Assembly (NCBI GenBank): GCA_902478875.1
Contig: CABSMZ010000033.1
Span: 1 to 13,628 of the forward strand
Source: an uncultured Collinsella sp.
Lineage (GTDB): Bacteria > Actinomycetota > Coriobacteriia > Coriobacteriales > Coriobacteriaceae
Reading direction: 5' to 3'
Length of the DNA: 13,628 bases
The first letter of the stretch is position 1. Each line of letters begins with the position of its first letter. The notes below the pieces were generated by a model. The model saw only the letters and a program-made list of their open reading frames with translations, did not search any database and was not told the origin of the DNA. Shown in pieces: positions 6,057-13,628 of this stretch. A program made the translations under genes and the position numbers.

Positions 6057-7022
6057 ATGGCTCAAAACGCACGTTCCCATCGAAAGCTCAAGATAGCCGG
6101 CATTGTTACGTTGGTAGTCGTTGTCGCGCTGTTGGGGTTTGCCGGCAACTTTTTGTTTGACTTTGCCCTGAACCCCCAAGCGCCGTACACCATGAAGATG
6201 ATGCAGGATAGCAAGAACGACAAAGAAGGTGAGCAGCCGGATGCCGAGGGAACCGAGGCGCGGGCATGGTTTAAAGAGAACCGCGAGAGCAGCAGCCTTA
6301 CCGCAGATGACGGAACCGAGCTCACCGCTTGGTATTTTGCCGCCTCGGAGAACACCCACGATTACGCCGTCTGCCTGCATGGATACACCAATGAGCCCAT
6401 CGGCATGGCCCGATACGCCAAGCGCTTCCACGACCGCGGCATGAACGTGCTCGCGCCTGCCGCCCGCGCCCACGAGCGCTCCGGCGGCGACTATATCGGC
6501 ATGGGCTGGCCCGAGCGGCTCGATGTCGTTGCATGGATTGGACGGATCGTTGCAGCCGACCCCGAGGCGCGCATCCTGGTCTTTGGTGAGTCGATGGGTG
6601 CGGCAACCGCTATGAACGTCGCGGGGGAATCTCTGCCCGCAAACGTGAAATGCATTATCGAGGACTGCGGTTATACGAGTGTTTGGGACGAGTTTTCTCT
6701 GCAGCTCAAGGACGTGTTCGGCCTGCCCAGCTTTCCCTTGCTCGATGTAGCAAACCTGGTATGCAACGTGCGCGCGGGCTACGACTTTCATAAGGCGAGC
6801 AGCGTGGAACAGCTCAAGCGCGCGACGGTTCCCATGCTGTTTATCCACGGTGACCAAGACACCTTTGTGCCGTACAGCATGCTCGACCAAAACTACGACG
6901 CATGCGCCAGCAAGGTCAAGCAAAAGCTCACTATCCATGGCGCCACCCACGCCAAGAGCGCGCAGGTCGACCCCGAACTCTACTGGAACACGGTCGACAA
7001 CTTCCTCGACGAGTATTTTTAG
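6057..7022 (+). CDS. Membrane-anchored alpha/beta hydrolase (serine hydrolase)
   Basis: 321 aa and the only rightward gene. A short basic N terminus precedes one hydrophobic helix (~13-35), so the catalytic domain is probably extracytoplasmic. The hydrolase fold shows the oxyanion strand CLHGY (106-110), the nucleophile elbow FGESMGA with Ser179, HGDQD (264-268) with the catalytic acid Asp268, and His298 in ATHAKS as the likely base. The triad is intact. The arrangement resembles the BEM46/FrsA-like group of 'alpha/beta hydrolase' membrane proteins. Substrate is unknown; an ester or peptide-type substrate at the cell surface is plausible. ATG is preceded by AGGAG with 8-nt spacing. Its own strong promoter and a palindrome in the leader suggest independent regulation. 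It ends in a convergent gap with a terminator shared with the DUF362 gene. Confidence 0.88.
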   Translation: MAQNARSHRKLKIAGIVTLVVVVALLGFAGNFLFDFALNPQAPYTMKMMQDSKNDKEGEQPDAEGTEARAWFKENRESSSLTADDGTELTAWYFAASENTHDYAVCLHGYTNEPIGMARYAKRFHDRGMNVLAPAARAHERSGGDYIGMGWPERLDVVAWIGRIVAADPEARILVFGESMGAATAMNVAGESLPANVKCIIEDCGYTSVWDEFSLQLKDVFGLPSFPLLDVANLVCNVRAGYDFHKASSVEQLKRATVPMLFIHGDQDTFVPYSMLDQNYDACASKVKQKLTIHGATHAKSAQVDPELYWNTVDNFLDEYF

Positions 7023-7064
7023 GCAAATAGTACGGTTTACTGGTCTATCTGACCCCCTGTTTTC

Positions 7065-7186
7065 GGAAGTGCGGGGAAAATCGCGGGAAGCCCGACCAGA
7101 CCGCAGTTTTACCAACGATTTATCAGGGGTTTTGTTACCAAAAAACGATTTGTGGTCGGCGGGATTCGATTTTTCGCCGCACTTCC
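7065..7186. repeat. ~122-bp imperfect palindromic intergenic element
   Basis: Two 34-nt arms, 7065-7098 and 7153-7186, are inverted copies. The outer ten bases (GGAAGTGCGG against CCGCACTTCC) and the inner seven (CCGACCA against TGGTCGG) match perfectly, with a diverged middle. The 54-nt centre is AT-rich and contains ACGATTT twice (7114-7120 and 7145-7151) and two ACCA-flanked T/A runs. No ORF fits it. Its size, symmetry and position between convergent genes resemble a palindromic MITE or REP-type mobile element (inference). No target-site duplication is obvious. Confidence 0.6.
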
Positions 7187-7187
7187 A

Positions 7188-7226
7188 AAAAGCCGCCCGC
7201 GAGCGTTGTGCTCGTGGACGGCTTTT
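7188..7226. terminator. Bidirectional intrinsic terminator
   Basis: A 17-bp stem (7188-7204 with 7210-7226) has a single C-A mismatch and one G-U pair around the loop GTTGT. It begins AAAAGCCG and ends CGGCTTTT, giving a U-run in both directions. It sits between the convergent hydrolase (+) and DUF362 (-) genes and can end both transcripts. Confidence 0.85.
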
Positions 7227-7273
7227 ACTCAACTAACACCACAAAGGCGCTTGGTTTGTCCAATAGGACGACG

Positions 7274-8479
7274 CTACTTGACCTCGATGAGCTCGTACTC
7301 GCTCGTGCCCAGGCCGATCTTCTCGGCGTGCGCGATGCACACGCGCCAGTCGGTGTCGGGATGCGTGATGCAGAAGGGGTCCTTGGCCTGCTCGCCCTCC
7401 AGATGCTCGTGGTTGTGCTCCATCTTGGCCTCGCTATCGGTGAGTTCGGTGTTGGGCAGCGGCTCGGATGCCATGACGGCATCGGCGCAGGCCTGGTCGA
7501 TGGCGACCGGGTCGAAGCTCGCGAACATGCCGATATCGTTGACGATAGGTGTGTCGTTTTCGGGATGGCAATCGCAGTTGGGGCTGATATCCATAGCCAG
7601 CGAAATGTGGAAGCTGGGACGATCCTGGACAACGGCCTTGGTGTACTCGGCGATCTTGCAGTTGAGCACGTCGGCCGCGGCCTCATAGCCGGGCTTGATG
7701 CAGTCCTGGTTGCATGCCGCAATGCAGCGTCCGCAGCCCACGCAGCGATCGTGGTCGATGGCAGCCACGTGCACCGTGCGAGTGTTGCCGCTGGCAAGCT
7801 CGCGCTCGCGGGTATCGTCGAACGAGACAGCGTTGTGCGCGCAGATCTTTTCGCAGGCACGGCAGCCAACGCAGTGCTCGGTCGAGACGTTCGGCTTGCC
7901 GGCGGCATGCTGCTCCATCTTGCCGGCACGGCTGCCGCCTCCCATGCCCAGGTTCTTCATGGCGCCGCCAAAACCGGCCTGCTCATGGCCCTTAAAGTGG
8001 GTGAGGCTGATCACGATATCGGCATCCATGAGCGCCTGACCGATCTTGGCCTCGTGCACGTACTCGCCGCCCTCGACCGGGACGAGCGCCTCGTCGGTGC
8101 CCTTGAGGCCGTCGGCAATGATGATCTGGCAGCCCGTGGCATACGGGGTAAAGCCGTTCTGGTAGGCGGTATCGATGTGCTCGAGCGCGTTTTTGCGGCT
8201 ACCCACATAGAGCGTATTGCAGTCGGTGAGGAAGGGCTTGCCACCCAGTTCCTTCACGACATCCGCGACGGCGCGGGCGTAGTTGGGGCGCAAAAAGCTC
8301 AGGTTGCCCAGCTCGCCAAAGTGAATCTTGATGGCGACGAACTTGTTCTCAAAGTCGATCTGCTCGATACCGGCGTGACGTATGAGGCGCTTGAGCTTGT
8401 CGAGCTGGCTCTCGCGAGCATGCGTGCGCAGGTTGGTGAAGTACACCTTAGCGGGTGCTGCGGGTGCAGTTGCGGTCAT
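7274..8479 (-). CDS. DUF362 protein with two [4Fe-4S] ferredoxin motifs
   Basis: 401 aa, cytoplasmic. The DUF362 part is split around a ferredoxin insert. The first half (~10-195) has KIHFGELGN, RPNYARAVADVVKELGG and the characteristic HFKGHEQAGFGGAMKNLGMG. Two CxxCxxCxxxC clusters follow, Cys203/206/209/213 and Cys246/249/252/256, each expected to bind a [4Fe-4S] centre. The second half has FDPVAIDQACADAV, and residues 295-305 (MDISPNCDCHPEN) and 351-362 (AKMEHNHEHLEG) are Cys/His/acid-rich and may bind further metal. The family's function is not settled; an electron-transfer or redox role is inferred. ATG is preceded by GAGGGG at a suitable distance. It is a single-gene unit, bounded by the shared terminator and by its own upstream region with a direct repeat. 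All eight cluster cysteines are intact. Confidence 0.88.
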   Translation of the reverse strand: MTATAPAAPAKVYFTNLRTHARESQLDKLKRLIRHAGIEQIDFENKFVAIKIHFGELGNLSFLRPNYARAVADVVKELGGKPFLTDCNTLYVGSRKNALEHIDTAYQNGFTPYATGCQIIIADGLKGTDEALVPVEGGEYVHEAKIGQALMDADIVISLTHFKGHEQAGFGGAMKNLGMGGGSRAGKMEQHAAGKPNVSTEHCVGCRACEKICAHNAVSFDDTRERELASGNTRTVHVAAIDHDRCVGCGRCIAACNQDCIKPGYEAAADVLNCKIAEYTKAVVQDRPSFHISLAMDISPNCDCHPENDTPIVNDIGMFASFDPVAIDQACADAVMASEPLPNTELTDSEAKMEHNHEHLEGEQAKDPFCITHPDTDWRVCIAHAEKIGLGTSEYELIEVK

Positions 8480-8521
8480 AGATATATCCCCTCGGTCTAT
8501 ATGGCGTTACAGACATAGAGG

Positions 8522-8552
8522 ATGGTACCAGTTAAAGCAGAGTTAAAGTCAA
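8522..8552 (-). promoter_or_regulatory. Candidate regulated promoter of the DUF362 gene with tandem repeat box
   Basis: Minus strand: TTGACT (8552-8547) and TACCAT (8527-8522) are separated by 19 nt, longer than the usual 17. On the plus strand the spacer carries a perfect direct repeat AGTTAAAG (8530-8537 and 8541-8548) with an 11-bp period. A one-helical-turn tandem repeat is typical of OmpR/PhoB-type response regulators, whereas a 19-nt spacer is typical of MerR-type activation. Which applies, if either, cannot be told from sequence. Confidence 0.4.
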
Positions 8553-8560
8553 GTACGGAA

Positions 8561-8688
8561 CCTAGTCGTTGGGAACGTTCTTAAATGACCAGTCGCAAGG
8601 GACACTCTTTCGCCGCCCGGCAGTTGGGGACGTTCCTTTCCTGCCGGCCGGCGAGCCGACGAATGGCAAGGACTGTCCCCGATGGCTA
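8561..8688. repeat. REP-like repeat cluster, copy 2
   Basis: This contains a unit at 8567-8591 related to 49-73, and a 50-nt block at 8599-8648 that matches 12205-12254 at 46 of 50 positions. A hairpin-forming segment follows, in which GGGGAC at 8627-8632 pairs with GTCCCC at 8675-8680 and the flanking TCCTT/AAGGA extends the stem. The closing GACTGTCCCC-GATGGCTA matches the end of copy 3. Its last three bases are the TAG stop codon of the FtsX-type permease gene, so the hairpin may also serve as a 3' stability or termination structure (inference). Confidence 0.75.
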
Positions 8689-11352
8689 CTCCTGCACTTT
8701 GAGGGCTTCGGCCAAGCTGACGCGCTTGATGGAGCGCGTGTGCAGCAGTGCCACGACCAGGTAGGTCGCAAAGCCGATTCCTGCGCACGCCGCCATGGAC
8801 CAAGCGGGCACGTAGATCTCGATATTGCCGTTGTAGGCGAGCAACATCGAGCGGAAGATGGCCGTGAGCGAGCCAATAATGACCGGCAGGCTCAGCACGA
8901 GTGACGCTGCCACGCACAACGTGATCGAGCGGATGTACAGATGCGAAATCTCGCTATCGCGATAGCCAAAGACTTTCATGTAGCTGATCGAACGGGCGCT
9001 GTGGTCGATCACAGCCTTGGTCAGCAGGTACATAAACAGCAAGAAGATGAACACCGCAAGCCCAACCATCATGCCGATCATTTTGCTCATCATGCCGATG
9101 AACTGGTCGCCCACGGCGCGCATGTCGTCGGGCGTGGTGTCGCCGGCAAAGTAACGAGCATCGAGGTTGAGCTTCTCGTCGCTCACATAGCCGTTAAAGT
9201 AGGCGGCGTCGTTGCCGAACAGCTCGTTAAAGTCGTCGATGCTCATATAGACATTCATATCCGACTTAGAGCCCCAAACGCAGTCCTTGCCCACGTACTC
9301 AAAGGAATAATTCTTGCCCTCGTACTTGTCGCGAAGCTTAACCTTCTGACCCTCGCTCCAGCCAAACTTGTCGAGCAAGCCACCGCCAAAGACGACGCGT
9401 CCGTTGCCGACGTCCAGCCCTTTCCAGTAGCGCGAATCGGGCGAGATGCCGTAGATGGAAATCGTCTCCTCGCCATTTCCGCCGCCGCGGTCGTATTGCA
9501 GCTGGTAGACGGCGTATTTCTCGGCCTGCGCGATTGTGCCCGCGCCGTTGTCGGTCGTGTTGACCGGGTGGATGTCGTCGTTGTCAGTGTCGATCTTAGA
9601 GGCCTTGTCAATCAGGTCGATAGTCTCGTCGCGGTCACAGCCGAGGGCATCGGCAAGATCATCAAGGCGCGCATAAAGCGCATCCTTCTTGTCTTGGACC
9701 TTGGCGAGCGCGTCCTGCGCCGCGGCCAAGCTCTCGGCAGACGGAGATGCGGTCGCGGCATCGGCTGCCGTCTGCGCCGCATCGGCCGCGTCGTCAAGCT
9801 CGTCATCGGCATCCCGGGCGGCGGAAAGCAGCGCGCCGTCCACCGACTGCAAGCGCTCGAGTGCCGACCACTGCTCACGTTCCTCGGCGGTGCCCTCAAG
9901 CTCCAGCGGGGCCTTGAGCGTGTACTGGTACTCGGCGACCAGGCTCGTCTCGAGGTTATCCGCGTAGTGCGTCATCGTGGGCAGAATCGCCAGGCCAAAG
10001 AGCAGCAGCAGCGACGCAAACGCAATACCTACGAAGAGCGTGGCGAAGTTGCCCAAGTTGCGCAGGAAGATGCGCAGGCGGAAGCGCGAGACAAAACCCA
10101 TGCGCTCCGGCAGCTGCAGGCCGCGCTTGGTGCCAGACTTGCCGCTCGCCTCGTGGCGAAGAAACTGCAACGGCGTCTTGCCCATCTTGCGAAGCAGACC
10201 CGCCAGCGTGATGAGGATGAGCGCAGCGGCGGGAACCACAGCGCACTTCACAAAGATCCCCCAGCTCCAGTACACCTGGAAGGGAGGCAGGCTGTACGAA
10301 CCGTAATAGAGGCTGCGCATGGGCTCGGTAAAGAACACAACGCCGAGCGCGGTGCCCAAAAGCGCCGCGATCACGCCCACGGTAGCGGGAAGCGCAAGGT
10401 AGTGCAGGACGATCTCGCGTCGACGATAGCCGCTGGCGAGCAGCGTGCCGATGATGGCGCTCTCCTCCTCGATGGTGGCGTCGGTAAGGACCACAAAGAC
10501 GAACGCCATGATCACGATGATGATGTCGAGCAGCGTCATCCACATCATGGAGTCGCCGTCTACGTCGTCGCGCGCATAGCCAATGCCCTGGTTGGAATCG
10601 GCATCGACCAGATCGTCCACGCGCGCATCGGCGTCGGTCAGCGCCTCGACCATATCCTGCTCCGCATCGATGCGATCTGCAGTGGAGAGATCGCGATCGG
10701 TAAAGGTAAAGGAATAGGTGTAGGCGGGTGCGCCGCCAGCGTCCTCGAGCGCGGCAAAGCCGGCGTCGCTGATCTCGGCCACGCCATAGGTGATGGTGTT
10801 CACCGTAAAGTCCGAATTGTTGAGGAACAGCGCCTGGCTATCGGGCTGGGTCATGATGCCGCAGATGGTGTAGGTGCGACCCTCGAGCTCGACCTTATCG
10901 CCCACGGACAGGTTGTTATTGGTGGCAAAGACACGGTCGATGGCCACCTCGTCGTCCGCCTTGGGTTCCTTGCCCTCACAGTAGGACGCGATATCGACCT
11001 TGGTGCGGTGCGCATAGGTGCGCAGCGTGCGCTTGGTGCCGTCGTCGCCGGACACCTTTTTGATAATGGCGTCAATGGAGAAATTCTTGTAGAGCGTGAC
11101 GCCGCCGACGTCGCCGGCTGCATCCTCGGCGGCCTTGAGTTGATCGTCGGTAGCCTCGAAGGAGGTGGTCACGCGGCCGTCCTCAATCGTGTACGCATCG
11201 CGCATGTCGTCGATAAGGCAGCCGATGGAATGCGCTGCGAGCAAAAAGCCCGAGGTGAGGGCGATGCTTCCGCACATAAGAAGAAAGATGCCCAGGTACT
11301 TGCCGATATTGCGGCGCAGCTCGCGCGGGAGACGTTTTGCGAGAGGTGTCAT
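8686..11352 (-). CDS. Large FtsX/MacB-type ABC transporter permease
   Basis: 888 aa. Layout: one helix near 18-41 (LGIFLLMCGSIALTSGFLLAA), an extracellular domain (~42-268), three helices of a first FtsX domain (~272-292, 320-342, 365-387) carrying the conserved ASGYRRREI, a further helix (~435-458), a second extracellular domain (~465-755), and a C-terminal FtsX domain with three helices (~757-779, 808-830, 850-870) and the matching FGYRDSEI. Residues ~495-572 in the second extracellular domain are Ala/Asp/Glu-rich and probably coiled coil. Such eight-helix permeases pair with a LolD/MacB-type ATPase to export or extract lipids or peptides, or to transmit force to the envelope. The ATG at 11352 lies 8 nt after the ATPase stop. 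An in-frame TTG (11367) that overlaps the ATPase stop region is less likely. No membrane-fusion protein is nearby. Confidence 0.9.
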   Translation of the reverse strand: MTPLAKRLPRELRRNIGKYLGIFLLMCGSIALTSGFLLAAHSIGCLIDDMRDAYTIEDGRVTTSFEATDDQLKAAEDAAGDVGGVTLYKNFSIDAIIKKVSGDDGTKRTLRTYAHRTKVDIASYCEGKEPKADDEVAIDRVFATNNNLSVGDKVELEGRTYTICGIMTQPDSQALFLNNSDFTVNTITYGVAEISDAGFAALEDAGGAPAYTYSFTFTDRDLSTADRIDAEQDMVEALTDADARVDDLVDADSNQGIGYARDDVDGDSMMWMTLLDIIIVIMAFVFVVLTDATIEEESAIIGTLLASGYRRREIVLHYLALPATVGVIAALLGTALGVVFFTEPMRSLYYGSYSLPPFQVYWSWGIFVKCAVVPAAALILITLAGLLRKMGKTPLQFLRHEASGKSGTKRGLQLPERMGFVSRFRLRIFLRNLGNFATLFVGIAFASLLLLFGLAILPTMTHYADNLETSLVAEYQYTLKAPLELEGTAEEREQWSALERLQSVDGALLSAARDADDELDDAADAAQTAADAATASPSAESLAAAQDALAKVQDKKDALYARLDDLADALGCDRDETIDLIDKASKIDTDNDDIHPVNTTDNGAGTIAQAEKYAVYQLQYDRGGGNGEETISIYGISPDSRYWKGLDVGNGRVVFGGGLLDKFGWSEGQKVKLRDKYEGKNYSFEYVGKDCVWGSKSDMNVYMSIDDFNELFGNDAAYFNGYVSDEKLNLDARYFAGDTTPDDMRAVGDQFIGMMSKMIGMMVGLAVFIFLLFMYLLTKAVIDHSARSISYMKVFGYRDSEISHLYIRSITLCVAASLVLSLPVIIGSLTAIFRSMLLAYNGNIEIYVPAWSMAACAGIGFATYLVVALLHTRSIKRVSLAEALKVQE

Positions 11353-11360
11353 GGCGCCGC

Positions 11361-12074
<714 letters not shown>

Positions 12075-12086
12075 GCTATCCCCCAT

Positions 12087-12172
12087 TGTTAGCCTATTGC
12101 TACTTTATGAGCGTAATAGTAAACCTTGGCGAACTATTTTTGGGCGAGGCCTGGATTTTATTTCAGACTAGT
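12087..12172 (-). other. AT-rich upstream region of the ABC operon, probable promoter zone
   Basis: The 86 nt between the ATPase start and the REP-like cluster are noticeably AT-rich. On the minus strand they contain TAAAAT, AATAGT and TACTAT, any of which could be a -10 box, but none has a convincing -35 partner. TTTACTAT and ATAAAGTA (12100-12123) form a loose inverted repeat. I can support only a probable regulatory zone, not a defined promoter. Confidence 0.3.
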
Positions 12173-12380
12173 CATTGGGGACGTTCTTAAATGACTAGCT
12201 GTTGGGGACACTCTTTCGCCACCCGGCAGTTAGGGACGTTCCCTTTCTGCCGGCAGCTGAGGACAGTCCTTGGCAACCCGGCCGGCAAGCCGGCGGTTCG
12301 GCAAAGACTGTCCCCAATGACTAGTCGTTTAAGTCTGTCCCCAATGACCACTCTTGGTCGTTTAAGTCTGTCCCCAATGA
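12173..12380. repeat. REP-like repeat cluster, copy 3 (composite, inverted ends)
   Basis: This fills most of the 323-nt gap between the ABC-2 permease and the ATPase; no gene fits. Components: 12173-12197 is identical to 49-73; 12205-12254 is 46/50 identical to 8599-8648; GGACAGTC at 12261-12268 pairs with GACTGTCC at 12306-12313 to form a hairpin with CCGGCCGGC-rich arms. 12321-12344 is an inverted, diverged copy of the first unit, and a 24-nt block at 12324-12347 is repeated exactly at 12357-12380. The cluster ends 18 nt beyond the stop codon of the leftward ABC-2 permease gene. The core GGGGACAGTCC-type motif resembles REP sequences mobilised by Y1-type (RAYT) transposases (inference). Confidence 0.8.
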
Positions 12381-12397
12381 GTACGATGACTAGGTGA

Positions 12398-13603
12398 CTA
12401 GGCGCGGGATTTGGTGCGTGAGAGGGCCAGGCCTGCGGCGGCGATGGCCGCGGCAAAGAGCACGGTGACGCCCAGGTCGCAGGCGATGTCGCCCAACATG
12501 GCAGACGTCAGGTCCGACGCGAGCGCCTTGCCGATCGCGTCGTTCACCCAATATGTCGGCACAAAGTGCGCCACGGCCTGCACGGCCGAACCCATGAGCG
12601 ACAGCGGCATCCAGGCGCCGCCCAAAAACGTCATGAGCATGCCGAGTAAGTTGCCCACGCCGTTGAGCAGCTCCTCGCGCGCGCCCAAGCTCGACAGCGT
12701 AAAGCCAACGGCCAGCGGCGTGCACGCCAGGGCAAACGTTGCCGCCAGCGCAAGGCACACGCGGCCCACGCCGACCTCGGCAACCGCGCTGGCAAAGCCC
12801 ACGATGCCCATCATGCTCGACACGAGCCAGATGCAGACGGTGAGCACCGCGGCAGCCGCGAACACGGCAAGTGAACGCTGGCGCTCGGAGACCGGGCCGG
12901 CCTCCATGCGGCGCACGCGCTCGGGCTCGTTCATGCCCGAGAACACCAATCCCACCGATACGATGACCGACGAGATAATCGCGTACGCGCCAAAGTTGAA
13001 GTACGACTCGAGCGTGGCAGCAGCAGTCGAGTCGACCTTGACCTGCTCGATCTGGACCTCCGCGCGCTTTGCAGCGGCATGCTCGGCGGCCTTGGCGACG
13101 CTGCCGTTAGAAGCGGCGGGCTCAAGCGCCGCCGCAGCGCCCGCGAGCGAGATCCAACGCAAGGCTGCGGCAGACGACAGCGCCGCCGCCATGGTGCCGG
13201 CACCGTAGGTCACATCGAGCTTGGGCAGGGACTCCCCCACGCGGGCGGCTGCAACGAGGTCGTCCTCAAACCCCTCCGGGATAAAGAACACGCAGTCGGC
13301 GCTGCCCTTGGCGCTGTTGCTCTTGGAGAGCGCGTCCGCAAGGTCGTACGTGTCGTCGCCGACGCCCGTGACCAGGTCAAACCGCGAACCTAGATGCTTG
13401 GTAAGCGCACGCGAAAGGTCGCTGTCGTCGCGGTCGACCACGATCACGTTGGCATCGTAGGGCTTGTACTCGGTGAGCTGCGACGAGTTCCAGCTCACCG
13501 ATGCCGCGATGAATACGCCCATCAGCGAAATGAACACCGTGTAGATGAGCAGGTAGAACGGGTGAGCGAGCGCCATGCGAAGCGCGGTCTTAAAGGTGCT
13601 CAT
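12398..13603 (-). CDS. ABC-2 type / YhgE-like membrane permease
   Basis: 401 aa. One N-terminal helix (~16-36, FYLLIYTVFISLMGVFIAASV) is followed by a large extracellular domain (~37-200) with an Ala-rich, likely helical second half, then five helices (~205-224, 245-267, 283-305, 316-334, 376-394). This 1+5 layout is typical of ABC-2 permeases of the YhgE/drug or natamycin-exporter type. The pattern EREELLNGVGNLLGMLMTFLGGAWMPLSLM (as AREELLNGVG...GGAWMPLS) is a hallmark of the ABC2 membrane domain just before the last helices. Substrate unknown. ATG 13603 has AAGGAG 5 nt upstream; an in-frame TTG (13618) lies inside the RBS and is rejected. An ATPase or sister permease probably sits upstream, beyond the right edge. 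Confidence 0.85.
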   Translation of the reverse strand: MSTFKTALRMALAHPFYLLIYTVFISLMGVFIAASVSWNSSQLTEYKPYDANVIVVDRDDSDLSRALTKHLGSRFDLVTGVGDDTYDLADALSKSNSAKGSADCVFFIPEGFEDDLVAAARVGESLPKLDVTYGAGTMAAALSSAAALRWISLAGAAAALEPAASNGSVAKAAEHAAAKRAEVQIEQVKVDSTAAATLESYFNFGAYAIISSVIVSVGLVFSGMNEPERVRRMEAGPVSERQRSLAVFAAAAVLTVCIWLVSSMMGIVGFASAVAEVGVGRVCLALAATFALACTPLAVGFTLSSLGAREELLNGVGNLLGMLMTFLGGAWMPLSLMGSAVQAVAHFVPTYWVNDAIGKALASDLTSAMLGDIACDLGVTVLFAAAIAAAGLALSRTKSRA

Positions 13604-13628
13604 AGCGGCTCCTTCCAAAGATCAGCGT

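Noticed and set aside
12173..12380. CRISPR array
   Set aside because: Units vary in length, spacing and orientation and form internal hairpins; there are no uniform repeat-spacer units or cas genes.
12187..12456. An 89-codon minus-strand frame in the gap after the ABC-2 permease
   Set aside because: It lies almost entirely inside the repeat cluster and the translation reflects the repeat units (Pro/Arg/Leu-rich), with no RBS.

Overview
This window looks like a stretch of chromosome from a high-GC Gram-positive gut actinobacterium, most plausibly Coriobacteriia and Collinsella-like. That placement is inferred from the GC-rich codon use, the envelope and transport gene content, and dispersed 'GGGGACGTTC/GGGGACAGTCC' intergenic repeats; no rRNA or marker gene confirms it. 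I see ten complete protein genes, nine on the minus strand and one (6057-7022) on the plus strand. No tRNA, rRNA, CRISPR array or intact insertion sequence is visible.

Region 1 (82-5870, all minus) is an envelope and metal-homeostasis neighbourhood. Reading in the direction of transcription, it holds a hemolysin III/TrhA-type membrane protein (5187-5870), a CNNM/CorC-type CBS-domain membrane protein (3700-5073), a protein resembling a free-standing N-terminal domain of cyanophycin synthetase (2842-3675), a YtxH-type small membrane protein (2316-2705), a PRC-barrel protein coupled to it by a TAATG overlap (1561-2316), and a membrane-anchored NodB-fold protein whose metal-binding residues look lost (82-1488). 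A perfect TATAAT lies upstream of the YtxH gene, and a strong hairpin separates the PRC-barrel gene from the deacetylase-like gene.

Region 2 (5889-7273) holds a divergent promoter region and the only rightward gene, a membrane-anchored alpha/beta hydrolase with a near-consensus promoter (TTGACG-N17-CATAAT) and a palindromic operator-like site in its leader. It ends in a convergent gap carrying a ~122-bp palindromic element and a strong bidirectional terminator.

Region 3 (7274-13603, all minus) holds a DUF362 protein with two [4Fe-4S] motifs, a two-gene ABC exporter (MacB/LolD-type ATPase followed by a large FtsX-type permease), and an ABC-2/YhgE-type permease that probably continues an operon off the right edge. 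Intergenic REP-like repeats sit just downstream of the stop codons of three leftward genes (82, 8686, 12398).

The two items most worth pursuing are the solo cyanophycin-synthetase N-domain-like protein, which keeps an HxxEH inverted-zinc motif, and the degenerate NodB pseudo-deacetylase. The REP-like repeat family comes next. All family assignments come from reading motifs and from memory of the families; no database search was run.
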